Below are positions 5,986 to 12,844 of a stretch of 15,385 nt of DNA, in pieces. The notes under the pieces are model-generated. The model made no database searches. It was not told the DNA's origin and saw only the letters and a program-made list of their open reading frames with translations. A program made the translations under genes and the position numbers. How positions within the stretch are numbered: position 1 is the first letter of the stretch; each line of letters starts with the position of its first letter. Source of the DNA: Anaerolineaceae bacterium UBA700 (GTDB taxonomy: Bacteria; Chloroflexota; Anaerolineae; Anaerolineales; Anaerolineaceae); contig DBMK01000158.1 of assembly GCA_002298885.1 (NCBI GenBank), positions 1-15,385 of the forward strand. Direction: 5' to 3'.

Positions 5986-7251
5986 TTGAAGCCACCTACG
6001 CTGCGATCATCGCCGCTTTTTTCACCGATCAGCATAACAATATCGATCCTTTTCATCATTGCATTTGGGGTTGCCACCTGGCTGTTGGGCGGAGTTGGCT
6101 TCAGCCCCGGCCCGGTCAGCTCCAAAGGCTTGCCCGGAGTGGTATTGAAGAATTTTCACTCGCATGCCGATTTTGAAAGCAACTGCAGCCTGTGCCACCA
6201 GCCGCTGCAAAGTTCGCAGGCTGTGCTGTGCAAGGACTGCCATACCGACGTCGCCGGCCAGGTGAATAACCACCTGGGTCTGCACGGGCATATGGAAAAT
6301 GTCGACAACTGCGCAGGGTGCCACACCGAGCACAAAGGCCGCAGTTTCGACCTCACATCCAGCGCGATCGTGAAATTCGACCACAATGCCACCGGGTTCC
6401 CGCTCTCTGGAAAGCACGGAGCAGTGGATTGCGCCAAGTGTCACCTCGACAACCGCTACGACACGGCCAGCCCGCAGTGCGTCTCCTGCCACCAGGAGCC
6501 TGTATCCCACACCGGCCTGTTCGGAACAGATTGCCAGACCTGCCACTCCACCGTCACCTGGACGCCGGCGTCCTTCAATGGCGTGGAGTTCAACCATGCC
6601 AACACGCAGTTCACCCTGAACCTCCACAGTGTAGATTACAGTGGAACGAAAATGGAATGCACTGCCTGCCATACGGGGAATCCCTTTACGACCAACATGC
6701 AAGCCTGCATTGACTGTCATGGAAATTACAGCCAGTCCTTTATGCAGAACCACATTGATACATACGGCAGCGCCTGCCTGACCTGCCATGACGGCAAGGA
6801 CCGCACCCACGGGTTCACGCACGATGCAGTTTTTAAACTGGATGGAGCCCACGCTCCGACGGTTAATGGAGCAGTCGCTCCAATAAATTGCCAGGCCTGC
6901 CACGCCAACGGGCAGTTCCGCAACACCCCGGCAACCTGCGTCGGCTGCCACCAGGAGCCTCAAATCCACGCCGGTTTCTTCGGAACGCGCTGCGAATACT
7001 GCCATACTACCCAGGCCTGGCAGCCGGCTCAGCTCCACGAGCACACGTTTGCGCTCGACCATGGTGGGAAAGGTGAAGTGGACTGCAAGACCTGCCACAC
7101 CTCGACCTATGCAACTTACACCTGCTACACCTGCCACGATCATCAGCCAGACGAAATCAAGGCCAGCCACGCCAAATTAAATCTAACCCCTGACCAATTA
7201 GCGGCCTGTACCGACTGCCACATGAACGGTTTGGTCAACCCGTTGAAATAA
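5986..7251 (+). CDS. Membrane-anchored 15-haem cytochrome c
   Basis: The 421-residue product has a short N-terminus, one hydrophobic anchor (about residues 15-37) and an outward domain with fifteen CXXCH motifs (Cys at 67, 82, 109, 149, 165, 183, 225, 241, 264, 302, 318, 336, 367, 380, 408). Twenty-one further His residues are available as second axial ligands, so bis-His hexacoordinate haems are plausible. FHSHADFE before the first motif is typical of cytochrome c3/c7-like modules. Two five-haem blocks are related (residues 131-245 and 283-384), both with CVxCHQEP, H(T/A)G(L/F)FGT and CHxTxxWxPA. The start is TTG with AGAGGAG 7 bases upstream; no ATG fits before the anchor. As first gene of the operon and membrane-tethered, it probably passes electrons between the cytochrome b (11187) and the 26-haem protein. 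Partners and potentials cannot be read from sequence. Confidence 0.9.
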   Translation: MKPPTLRSSPLFSPISITISILFIIAFGVATWLLGGVGFSPGPVSSKGLPGVVLKNFHSHADFESNCSLCHQPLQSSQAVLCKDCHTDVAGQVNNHLGLHGHMENVDNCAGCHTEHKGRSFDLTSSAIVKFDHNATGFPLSGKHGAVDCAKCHLDNRYDTASPQCVSCHQEPVSHTGLFGTDCQTCHSTVTWTPASFNGVEFNHANTQFTLNLHSVDYSGTKMECTACHTGNPFTTNMQACIDCHGNYSQSFMQNHIDTYGSACLTCHDGKDRTHGFTHDAVFKLDGAHAPTVNGAVAPINCQACHANGQFRNTPATCVGCHQEPQIHAGFFGTRCEYCHTTQAWQPAQLHEHTFALDHGGKGEVDCKTCHTSTYATYTCYTCHDHQPDEIKASHAKLNLTPDQLAACTDCHMNGLVNPLK

Positions 7252-7268
7252 TAGAGGAGACAGGATCG

Positions 7269-9512
7269 ATGCGATATCGAATCTACATTCTGAGCCTCTC
7301 CATTTTCCTGACCATTATGCTGGCTCTGTCCGCCGACCTGGCCCTGGCGCAATCTGCGCCGCTGCACCCAGGCCAGAGCTTTTACGACGTACAACTCTGG
7401 GCGGAACAAAGCCTGCTTACGATCAATCCCGACGCGGCCAGCCGGGCGGAGTTTTCGCTCGACCTGCTGCAGCGGCGCATGGATGACCTCAAGAGCGCCA
7501 CCGGCACCCCGATGGAGGTCGAAACCCTGCAAAGGCTTGAATCTGCGTTGGACCAGGCAGTCAACCAGTTAGAAAGTGCACCGCCAACTAGCTACAATTC
7601 CTTGCGCACGCGCGGGCACACCTTGTTGAACAACCTCCAGGTTCTTTTGGCCACCCTCAAGATTGCCCCGGGCAAGATCGCCGGGACCTACGGACGCGTC
7701 CTGTTAAAAACCACGAACTTGCTGTTCATCGTATCGGATCCAACCCTGCCGTTGAGCGCCCTCGCCAAGCAATACGGCGCAACCGCCGCGCCAACCTCGA
7801 CGAGTTCGTCTCCCACCCAGGCCAGCGGTCTGGGCCCGATTCCATCCGATACGCCGCCCGTGGCCGTGGACCCGCACATCGTGGCCTTCCAATCGGGCAG
7901 CGGTGGAGCGGACCATGGCTTCTGGCCGCTGACGGGCAAACACCTGACCATCGACTGCACAGCCTGCCATACCAACGGCGTTTACGCCGGTACGCCCAAT
8001 ATGTGCGCCGACTGCCACTTGAAAGACGTGCCCGCCGCAAACCACCCCTTCCCCAATTCGTGCGATTCGTGCCATTCCACCACCGCCTGGCAGCCGGCTA
8101 CCTTCAACCACGCTGTGATGGACACGACGAACTGCGCCAACTGCCATACTAAGGACGAACCGGCCAATCACTTCCCCGGCCAATGCTCCCTGTGCCATAC
8201 CACGGACGCCTGGAAGCCAGCCAACTTCAACCACGCTTCCGGGGCAGCCGCCGACTGCGCAAGCTGTCACAATAAGGATAAACCCGCCAACCACTGGCAG
8301 GGCCAGTGCTCGCTGTGCCACTCGACCAATGCCTGGCAGCCGGCCACCTTCAACCACGCTGCAGCCAACGCCACAGACTGCCAGAGCTGCCACGACCGGC
8401 CCGCTAACCACTGGCAAGGTCAGTGTTCGCTGTGCCACAACACCAACGCCTGGACTCCGGCCAACTTCAATCACGCCGCAGCCGGCGCCACCGACTGCAT
8501 CAGCTGCCACGCCTCTAAGGCGCCGGCGAACCACTTTGCGGGCCAATGCGGGCTGTGCCACAGTACCAGCACCTGGTCCGGCGGCCAGTTTAACCATGCC
8601 GCTTTGAACGCCACGAACTGCGTCCAATGCCATTCCAACAACGCTCCGGCCAACCACTTCCAGGGCCAGTGCTCGTTATGCCACAACACCACGGACTGGA
8701 AACAGGCCACTTTCAACCATGCAGCCATGAATGCCACCGACTGCATCAGCTGCCATTCCGGCAACGCTCCGGCCAATCACTTCCAGGGCCAGTGCGGTCT
8801 ATGCCACAGCACCTCCACCTGGAGCGGCGCAAAATTCAACCACGCCGCCATGAACGCCACCAACTGCGTCAGCTGCCACTCCGGCAATGCTCCCGCCGGG
8901 CACTTCCAGGGCCAGTGCTCGCTTTGCCACAACACTTCAGACTGGAAGCAAGCCACCTTCAACCACGCAGCCATGAAGGCCACCGACTGCGTCAGCTGCC
9001 ACGCCGGCAATGCCCCGTCCGGCCACTTCCAGGGCCAGTGCAGCCTGTGCCACAACACCACTGCCTGGAATCAGGCCACGTTCAACCACGCCGCAGTGGG
9101 CGCCACCAACTGCGTAAGCTGCCACTCCGGAAATGCCCCGGCCAACCACTTCCAGGGCCAATGCTCGCTGTGCCACAGCACCAGCTCCTGGAGCGGCGCC
9201 GTCTTCAACCACGCTGCCGTCGGCGCCACCGACTGCCAGAGCTGCCACAAGCCCCCGGCCAACCACTTCGCGGGCCAGTGCTCGCAGTGCCACAGCACCA
9301 GCACCTGGAGCGGCGCCACGTTCAGCCACAGCTTCCCGCTCAACCACGGCGGGGCCAACGGAAACTGCACCAAGTGCCATCCCTCGGGGAACGGGCCGGC
9401 CTATAGCTGCACCGGCTGCCACAACAAGAGCCAGATGGATCAAAAACACGCCCAGGTCCAGGGATACTCCTCGACCTCCTGCGCGAACTGCCACAAGAAC
9501 CCCGGCAATTAG
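7269..9512 (+). CDS. Secreted 26-haem cytochrome c with tandem two-haem repeats
   Basis: The 747-residue product has a signal peptide (cleavage expected after ALA at 25-27) and a helical N-terminal domain (about 34-130; SFYDVQLWAEQSLL, RAEFSLDLLQRRMDDL) that resembles DUF5667. A Ser/Thr/Pro-rich linker (about 170-205) follows, then 26 CXXCH motifs from residue 230 to the C-terminus. Haems 3-22 form ten tandem units of 41 (two of 39) residues: CSLCH-x4-W-x-x-A-x-FNHA-x-x-x-ATDC-x-SCH-x-x-x-APANHFQGQ. Each unit contributes exactly two haem motifs and two other His (FNH and NHF). Haems 1-2 and 23-26 are degenerate caps. Repeats are nearly free of charged residues. GAGGAG lies 9 bases before the ATG, and the gap to the upstream cytochrome gene is 17 bp. 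Secretion plus haem density suggests an extracytoplasmic electron wire. There is no obvious catalytic domain, so enzymatic function is unlikely but not excluded. Confidence 0.92.
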   Translation: MRYRIYILSLSIFLTIMLALSADLALAQSAPLHPGQSFYDVQLWAEQSLLTINPDAASRAEFSLDLLQRRMDDLKSATGTPMEVETLQRLESALDQAVNQLESAPPTSYNSLRTRGHTLLNNLQVLLATLKIAPGKIAGTYGRVLLKTTNLLFIVSDPTLPLSALAKQYGATAAPTSTSSSPTQASGLGPIPSDTPPVAVDPHIVAFQSGSGGADHGFWPLTGKHLTIDCTACHTNGVYAGTPNMCADCHLKDVPAANHPFPNSCDSCHSTTAWQPATFNHAVMDTTNCANCHTKDEPANHFPGQCSLCHTTDAWKPANFNHASGAAADCASCHNKDKPANHWQGQCSLCHSTNAWQPATFNHAAANATDCQSCHDRPANHWQGQCSLCHNTNAWTPANFNHAAAGATDCISCHASKAPANHFAGQCGLCHSTSTWSGGQFNHAALNATNCVQCHSNNAPANHFQGQCSLCHNTTDWKQATFNHAAMNATDCISCHSGNAPANHFQGQCGLCHSTSTWSGAKFNHAAMNATNCVSCHSGNAPAGHFQGQCSLCHNTSDWKQATFNHAAMKATDCVSCHAGNAPSGHFQGQCSLCHNTTAWNQATFNHAAVGATNCVSCHSGNAPANHFQGQCSLCHSTSSWSGAVFNHAAVGATDCQSCHKPPANHFAGQCSQCHSTSTWSGATFSHSFPLNHGGANGNCTKCHPSGNGPAYSCTGCHNKSQMDQKHAQVQGYSSTSCANCHKNPGN
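8061..9278 (+). repeat. In-frame tandem array, ten units of about 123 bp
   Basis: Units start at codons for Cys 265, 306, 347, 386, 427, 468, 509, 550, 591 and 632 of the 26-haem protein, giving periods of 41 residues (123 bp) except two of 39 (117 bp). A degenerate eleventh begins at 671. DNA identity between neighbouring units is high but with many synonymous changes, so the array is not a fresh duplication. STSTWSG and NTTDWKQ variants alternate in units 5-8, revealing an 82-residue super-unit. No frame shifts interrupt it. Confidence 0.9.
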
Positions 9513-9518
9513 AGACGG

Positions 9519-9848
9519 ATGAACCAGTTTGTGCGCAAGCAAACCGGAAAGTCTGTGAGCAGTGAAGGAAAAAATATGTTAGGTTCGCTATTCAAGAATC
9601 AATCGATAAAACAAAAGAATCTGGCCCAGGGACAGGTAGTCTCTGAGCCGGGACGCTGCGTGCAATGCGGGATTTGCTCCTATAACTGCCCAGCCGGGAT
9701 CGACGTGCGCCGGCATGCCTTGATGGGGGTGCCGGTCAACGACAGCCACTGCCTGACGTGCGGCGAGTGCGTTCTGCGCTGCCCGCGGGGCGTGCTGCGT
9801 TTCGAACAAAAAGAACTTTCACTGGACACACATCGAGGCAATCTTTGA
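9519..9848 (+). CDS. Small 2x[4Fe-4S] ferredoxin-type protein
   Basis: The 109-residue protein carries two complete cluster motifs, CxxCxxCxxxCP, at Cys47/50/53/57 and Cys78/81/84/88, separated by about 20 residues. This is the two-cluster bacterial ferredoxin or electron-transfer-subunit pattern. It has no signal peptide, so it should act in the cytoplasm or as a subunit at the inner membrane face. It lies 6 bp after the 26-haem gene and its stop overlaps the TTG start of the flavoprotein, so the two proteins are probably made together and may form a complex. An alternative ATG at 9576 has the better ribosome site (AAGGAA at 9565-9570) and would give 90 residues with both clusters intact; the first ATG has only a weak one. 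Confidence 0.88.
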   Translation: MNQFVRKQTGKSVSSEGKNMLGSLFKNQSIKQKNLAQGQVVSEPGRCVQCGICSYNCPAGIDVRRHALMGVPVNDSHCLTCGECVLRCPRGVLRFEQKELSLDTHRGNL

Positions 9849-11206
9849 GAAGATACGTAATCATCGGCAGCGGCGCGGCTGGCCTGGCCGCTGCAGAGAC
9901 CATCCGCGGCCACGATTCCAACGCCAGCATCCAGATCTTCACCAACGATCCGTTCGGGTATTATTCACGCCCGGGATTGGCCTATTACCTGTGCGGTGAG
10001 CTTCCGGAAGAGGGACTGTATCCCCAGCCGGACAGCTTCTACCGCCATCTTAACTTGAATATCCTCAAAGAGCAGGCGGCCCGCATCAACCCGGGCGAAC
10101 ACACCCTCCACCTCACCGGCGGGCGGGTCGTGCCGTACGACCGTCTGCTCGTTTCGAACGGAGCCTCCGCCACCCGGCCCGAACTGGCCGGCGTGGATCT
10201 GGAGGGGGTGGTCAAGCTGGACAACATGGAAGACGCCCGGCAGATCATCAAGCTGGCCCGCCGCGCCAAATCCGCCGTGGTCGTCGGAGGGGGGATTACG
10301 GCGCTGGAGTTGGTGGAGGGTCTGGCCGCCTTGGGTGTGCGCACCCATTATTTCCTGCGCGGCGACCGCTATTGGTCCAGCGTACTGGACGAAACTGAAT
10401 CTGAGATCGTCGAAGAACGCCTGAAAGAAGACGGCATTATCATCCACTACAACACCCGCGTCGCCGAAATCCTGGGAAAGGGCAATAAGTTAGTCGGGGT
10501 AAAAACCGCCGACGAGAAAATTACCGAATGCCAGGTCCTGGGCTTTGCCATCGGCATCCGCCCGCGCAAAGAGCTGGCCCAGGCCTCTGGGCTGGCGGTG
10601 GGCCGCGGCGTGCTGGTGAATGACCGGCTGCAGACCAGCAATCCGGACATCTTCGCCGCCGGCGACGTGGCCCAGGTGATCGACAACGAGCACCCGGACG
10701 GGCTGCTGGAGAGCCTGTGGAGCCCCGCCATCCTGCAGGGCCAGGTCGCAGGCCTCAACATGGTCGGCATCATCTCCCCCCTGTGCCGCCCGGCGGCCGT
10801 CAACGTCACCCGCCTGGCAGGTCTGGTTACCACCATCATCGGCCAGGTCGGCGAAGGGGAAGAGAAGGTAAAGAGCGACCGCGACCTGAATTCGATCATG
10901 CGCGGCGACAGCGAAGAATGGCGCGAGGTGCCGAATGCGGTGGTCGCCGAGACCCAAGGCGGAGGAAACCGGCTGCGCCTGTACGTCGGGGAGCGGGCCA
11001 TCGCCGGCGCCCTGGTGATGGGCGACCAAACCCTTTCCCGCCCGCTGCAGAACATGATCGAGCGTCAGACGGATATCCGCGCCTTTCGGGACCGCCTCGT
11101 CTCCCACCAGGAACCGCTCCCCATGCTGATCCAGGAAATGTGGAGCAAAATGCCAGTCAGGATTAACAGGGTGGACTTCGACAACTATGCTGCAAAAATC
11201 GCGTGA
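9845..11206 (+). CDS. FAD/NAD(P)-dependent pyridine nucleotide-disulfide-type oxidoreductase
   Basis: The 453-residue protein (from TTG 9845) starts directly with an FAD-binding strand and GSGAAG (residues 8-13). It has a second dinucleotide motif VVVGGGITALE (145-155) for NAD(P)H and the C-terminal FAD motif IFAAGDVAQV (269-278). The arrangement matches the NirB/rubredoxin-reductase branch. There is no CxxC redox disulfide, so it passes electrons to a partner rather than a disulfide substrate. The expected partner is the adjacent ferredoxin, feeding the cytochrome b encoded next. The open frame extends upstream to 9758, but that part lies inside the ferredoxin gene. The TTG has GAGG (9835-9838) 6 bases before it and overlaps the ferredoxin stop, so it is preferred. 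The last 20 bp overlap the cytochrome b gene. Confidence 0.88.
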   Translation: MRRYVIIGSGAAGLAAAETIRGHDSNASIQIFTNDPFGYYSRPGLAYYLCGELPEEGLYPQPDSFYRHLNLNILKEQAARINPGEHTLHLTGGRVVPYDRLLVSNGASATRPELAGVDLEGVVKLDNMEDARQIIKLARRAKSAVVVGGGITALELVEGLAALGVRTHYFLRGDRYWSSVLDETESEIVEERLKEDGIIIHYNTRVAEILGKGNKLVGVKTADEKITECQVLGFAIGIRPRKELAQASGLAVGRGVLVNDRLQTSNPDIFAAGDVAQVIDNEHPDGLLESLWSPAILQGQVAGLNMVGIISPLCRPAAVNVTRLAGLVTTIIGQVGEGEEKVKSDRDLNSIMRGDSEEWREVPNAVVAETQGGGNRLRLYVGERAIAGALVMGDQTLSRPLQNMIERQTDIRAFRDRLVSHQEPLPMLIQEMWSKMPVRINRVDFDNYAAKIA

Positions 11207-11990
11207 ACTCATCTATGCCCTGGTAGCAATCGTTTTTATCACCATCCTTTACCTGTTCATGGTGGCCATTTACCGTCAGACCCCGCCGGCGTTCGGGTTC
11301 TACGGCCACGCCATGGGCATTCTGGGATTTATCCTCATGCTGGCGACCGAAGTCCTGTATACCCTGCGCAAGCGGGTGATCAATGCCCGCTGGGGCCGCA
11401 TGGCGAGCTGGCTGGAGTTTCACATCTTCACCGGCCTGGTGGGGCCCTACCTGGTGCTGCTGCATACCTCGTGGAGCTTCAACGGGCTGGCGGGCATCCT
11501 CAGCCTGTTCACGCTGATGATCGTGCTCAGCGGCTTCATCGGGCGCTACATCTATACGGCCGTGCCGCGCACCGCCGACGGCGCCGAGGTGAGCCTGGCG
11601 GAGCTGGAAACGCAGATCCAGCAGGTGGAGGATACCCTGGCGCACATCATGTCCCCCTCCGACATTAAGACCACCCCGATCGAAGCGCGCTCCATGGTCA
11701 GCCCCACCGGCCTGGTGATCGGCCGGCTGGGCTGGGAGATCCAGAACAGCCTGGCCAACCTGCGCTCCCAGCGCAATGTCAGGCCCGCCGTGCGCCAGCA
11801 CGCCCAAGCGCTGCAAAATCTGATCCACCAGCGCGACCGGCTCAGGCGCCAGGTGGCATCCATGGCTACGGCCCGCAGGATGCTGTCCATCTGGCACAGC
11901 ATCCACATCCCGCTCGGGCTGACCCTTTTCGCCATGGCCCTCGTCCATATTGTCGGTGCAATCTACTACGCCTCGCTTTTAAATAAATAA
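11187..11990 (+). CDS. Five-helix dihaem cytochrome b-like membrane protein
   Basis: The 267-residue protein has transmembrane segments at about 8-28, 36-58, 75-95, 101-122 and 241-262. A hydrophilic insert of about 115 residues, predicted helical/coiled coil (SLAELETQIQQVEDTLA and QALQNLIHQRDRLRRQV), sits between helices four and five. Helix three has His79 and His93, and the last helix has His240 and His254. Both pairs are spaced HX13H, the spacing used to bind two stacked b haems in four-helix bundles of ferric-reductase and bc-type cytochromes. His41 in helix two and His237 are extra. It overlaps the flavoprotein gene by 20 bp and ends the operon, fitting a membrane module that moves electrons from the cytoplasmic flavin/Fe-S pair to the outer cytochromes. 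No close family name is recognised with certainty. Confidence 0.82.
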   Translation: MLQKSRELIYALVAIVFITILYLFMVAIYRQTPPAFGFYGHAMGILGFILMLATEVLYTLRKRVINARWGRMASWLEFHIFTGLVGPYLVLLHTSWSFNGLAGILSLFTLMIVLSGFIGRYIYTAVPRTADGAEVSLAELETQIQQVEDTLAHIMSPSDIKTTPIEARSMVSPTGLVIGRLGWEIQNSLANLRSQRNVRPAVRQHAQALQNLIHQRDRLRRQVASMATARRMLSIWHSIHIPLGLTLFAMALVHIVGAIYYASLLNK

Positions 11991-12002
11991 AGAACTGCAG
12001 TT

Positions 12003-12034
12003 ATCGGCGGCCCGCAGACTTGCGGGCTGCCGAT
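12003..12034 (+). terminator. Stem-loop ending the cytochrome operon
   Basis: ATCGGCGGCCCGCA (12003-12016) pairs with TGCGGGCTGCCGAT (12021-12034) around the loop GACT, with one G-T pair. It begins 13 bases after the cytochrome b stop. The following bases are only weakly T-rich, so it may be an inefficient intrinsic terminator. The remainder of the gap to 12128 holds the next promoter. Confidence 0.6.
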
Positions 12035-12080
12035 TACCCCATTCTAACCCTCGCTGTCAGTCGGAGGTGAATTTAATCTA

Positions 12081-12086
12081 TATAAT
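12081..12086 (+). promoter_or_regulatory. Candidate -10 box (TATAAT) of the stalked beta-domain gene
   Basis: TATAAT lies 42 bases before the ATG at 12129, in an AT-rich stretch after the operon terminator. GAAGG (12116-12120) is the ribosome site. A convincing -35 box is not seen. Confidence 0.4.
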
Positions 12087-12128
12087 ATGATCTAAGTGTA
12101 ATAAATTTATAAAGCGAAGGATGGGTTC

Positions 12129-12794
12129 ATGGTAAGACGCCGGATCGCCCTGGTTTTAGCTGCGCTGGTGCCAATTGCAATCATTGCCGGCCTGATCTTC
12201 ATCGTCTCATCGCTGCTCCCGAAGCCGGCCGCCGCGCCGACGCCCACCCACGCTCCCTCCGCCACGCCGGACCCGGGCCAGGCCGGGCCTACCCTTTCCC
12301 CCACGGCTTTGCTGGCCCTGCCGCCCACCTACACCCCCGCCCCAACTGAAACCAACACCCCCACTCGCACCACCACCCCCACCCGGACGGCCATCCCCCC
12401 CACTGCCACCGGCACACGGCCGACCGGCACGCCGACCAAAGTTAAGCTGCCCTGCCTGGACCTGACCGGCAGTTGGACCGGCCTGGAATGGGTGGTGGAC
12501 GGCAGCAGCCGCCTGCCCGCCCAATACGAGTTCAGCTTCGTTCAAGACAAGTGCCGGGCCACTGGCAGCGTCACGGTGTACCAGGATAATAATAACTCGA
12601 AAGAATACTTCAACGTCGTCGGCGATTACGTCGCCAACGCCTATTACTTCACCCTCACCTACACCGACCCCCAAAGAAGCGGCACAGTCTATAAAAACTT
12701 CATCCTCTTCGTGCTGGACGAGAACAACCTCTATTCTGGCAAGGATACGTCGATTACCCCCGGCTACGTCTTCCGATTGCGCAAACACCAATAA
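12129..12794 (+). CDS. Membrane-anchored protein with Thr/Pro stalk and lipocalin-like beta domain
   Basis: The 221-residue product has a basic N-terminus and hydrophobic anchor (about residues 5-30). A low-complexity Thr/Pro/Ala stalk (about 33-104, repeated TPT and PTRT units) follows, then a compact C-terminal domain (about 107-221) rich in beta-strand patterns that opens LPCLDLTGSWTG. The LxGxW opening resembles lipocalin-like barrels. Cys109 and Cys142 could form a disulfide outside the cell. No catalytic motif is visible and the function is not recognised. Position after the cytochrome operon with its own promoter and terminators on both sides suggests an independent transcript, though a surface role next to the electron conduit is possible. 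Confidence 0.7.
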   Translation: MVRRRIALVLAALVPIAIIAGLIFIVSSLLPKPAAAPTPTHAPSATPDPGQAGPTLSPTALLALPPTYTPAPTETNTPTRTTTPTRTAIPPTATGTRPTGTPTKVKLPCLDLTGSWTGLEWVVDGSSRLPAQYEFSFVQDKCRATGSVTVYQDNNNSKEYFNVVGDYVANAYYFTLTYTDPQRSGTVYKNFILFVLDENNLYSGKDTSITPGYVFRLRKHQ

Positions 12795-12797
12795 AAA

Positions 12798-12844
12798 AAA
12801 TACGGTTTTTTGTGCGGGCGTTGCCCGCACAAAAAACCGTATTT
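12798..12844. terminator. Perfect 22-bp bidirectional hairpin terminator
   Basis: Positions 12798-12819 are perfectly complementary to 12823-12844 with loop GTT. The GC core GTGCGGGC/GCCCGCAC is flanked within the stem by T6 and A6. It separates the convergent stalked-protein gene (stop at 12794) and the transporter gene, whose stop codon (12843-12845) lies partly in the stem. On the minus strand the stem is followed by a run of T (the A8 at 12793-12800 on plus), a good terminator for the transporter; on the plus strand by ATTTATTTTA. Confidence 0.75.

Noticed and set aside
6022..7170. Long minus-strand open frame (382 codons) opposite the 15-haem cytochrome gene
   Set aside because: It is the antisense of a gene rich in Cys, His and Gly codons that rarely give stops on the other strand. 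It shows no domain, and the plus strand has fifteen CXXCH motifs.
5986..7251. Possibility that the 15-haem protein is an octahaem nitrite, hydroxylamine or tetrathionate reductase
   Set aside because: There is no CXXCK or other substituted active-site haem motif, and every site is plain CXXCH with spare His, so electron transfer is favoured over catalysis.
7704..8657. Minus-strand open frame (317 codons) with repeated Val/Gly/Ala-rich sequence
   Set aside because: Its internal repetition simply mirrors the 123-bp haem repeats on the plus strand; no ribosome site or recognisable fold.
8061..9278. Regular periodic repeat that could be taken for a CRISPR array
   Set aside because: Units of 117-123 bp are fully coding, with no short conserved repeat separated by unique spacers.
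8627..9406. Plus-strand alternate-frame open frame of 259 codons rich in Gln, Leu, Pro
   Set aside because: It is a frame-shifted reading of the haem repeats inside the 26-haem gene.
9758..9844. Upstream extension of the flavoprotein reading frame
   Set aside because: The added 29 residues lie inside the second cluster of the ferredoxin gene and precede the normal Rossmann start; TTG 9845 has a ribosome site and the coupled overlap.
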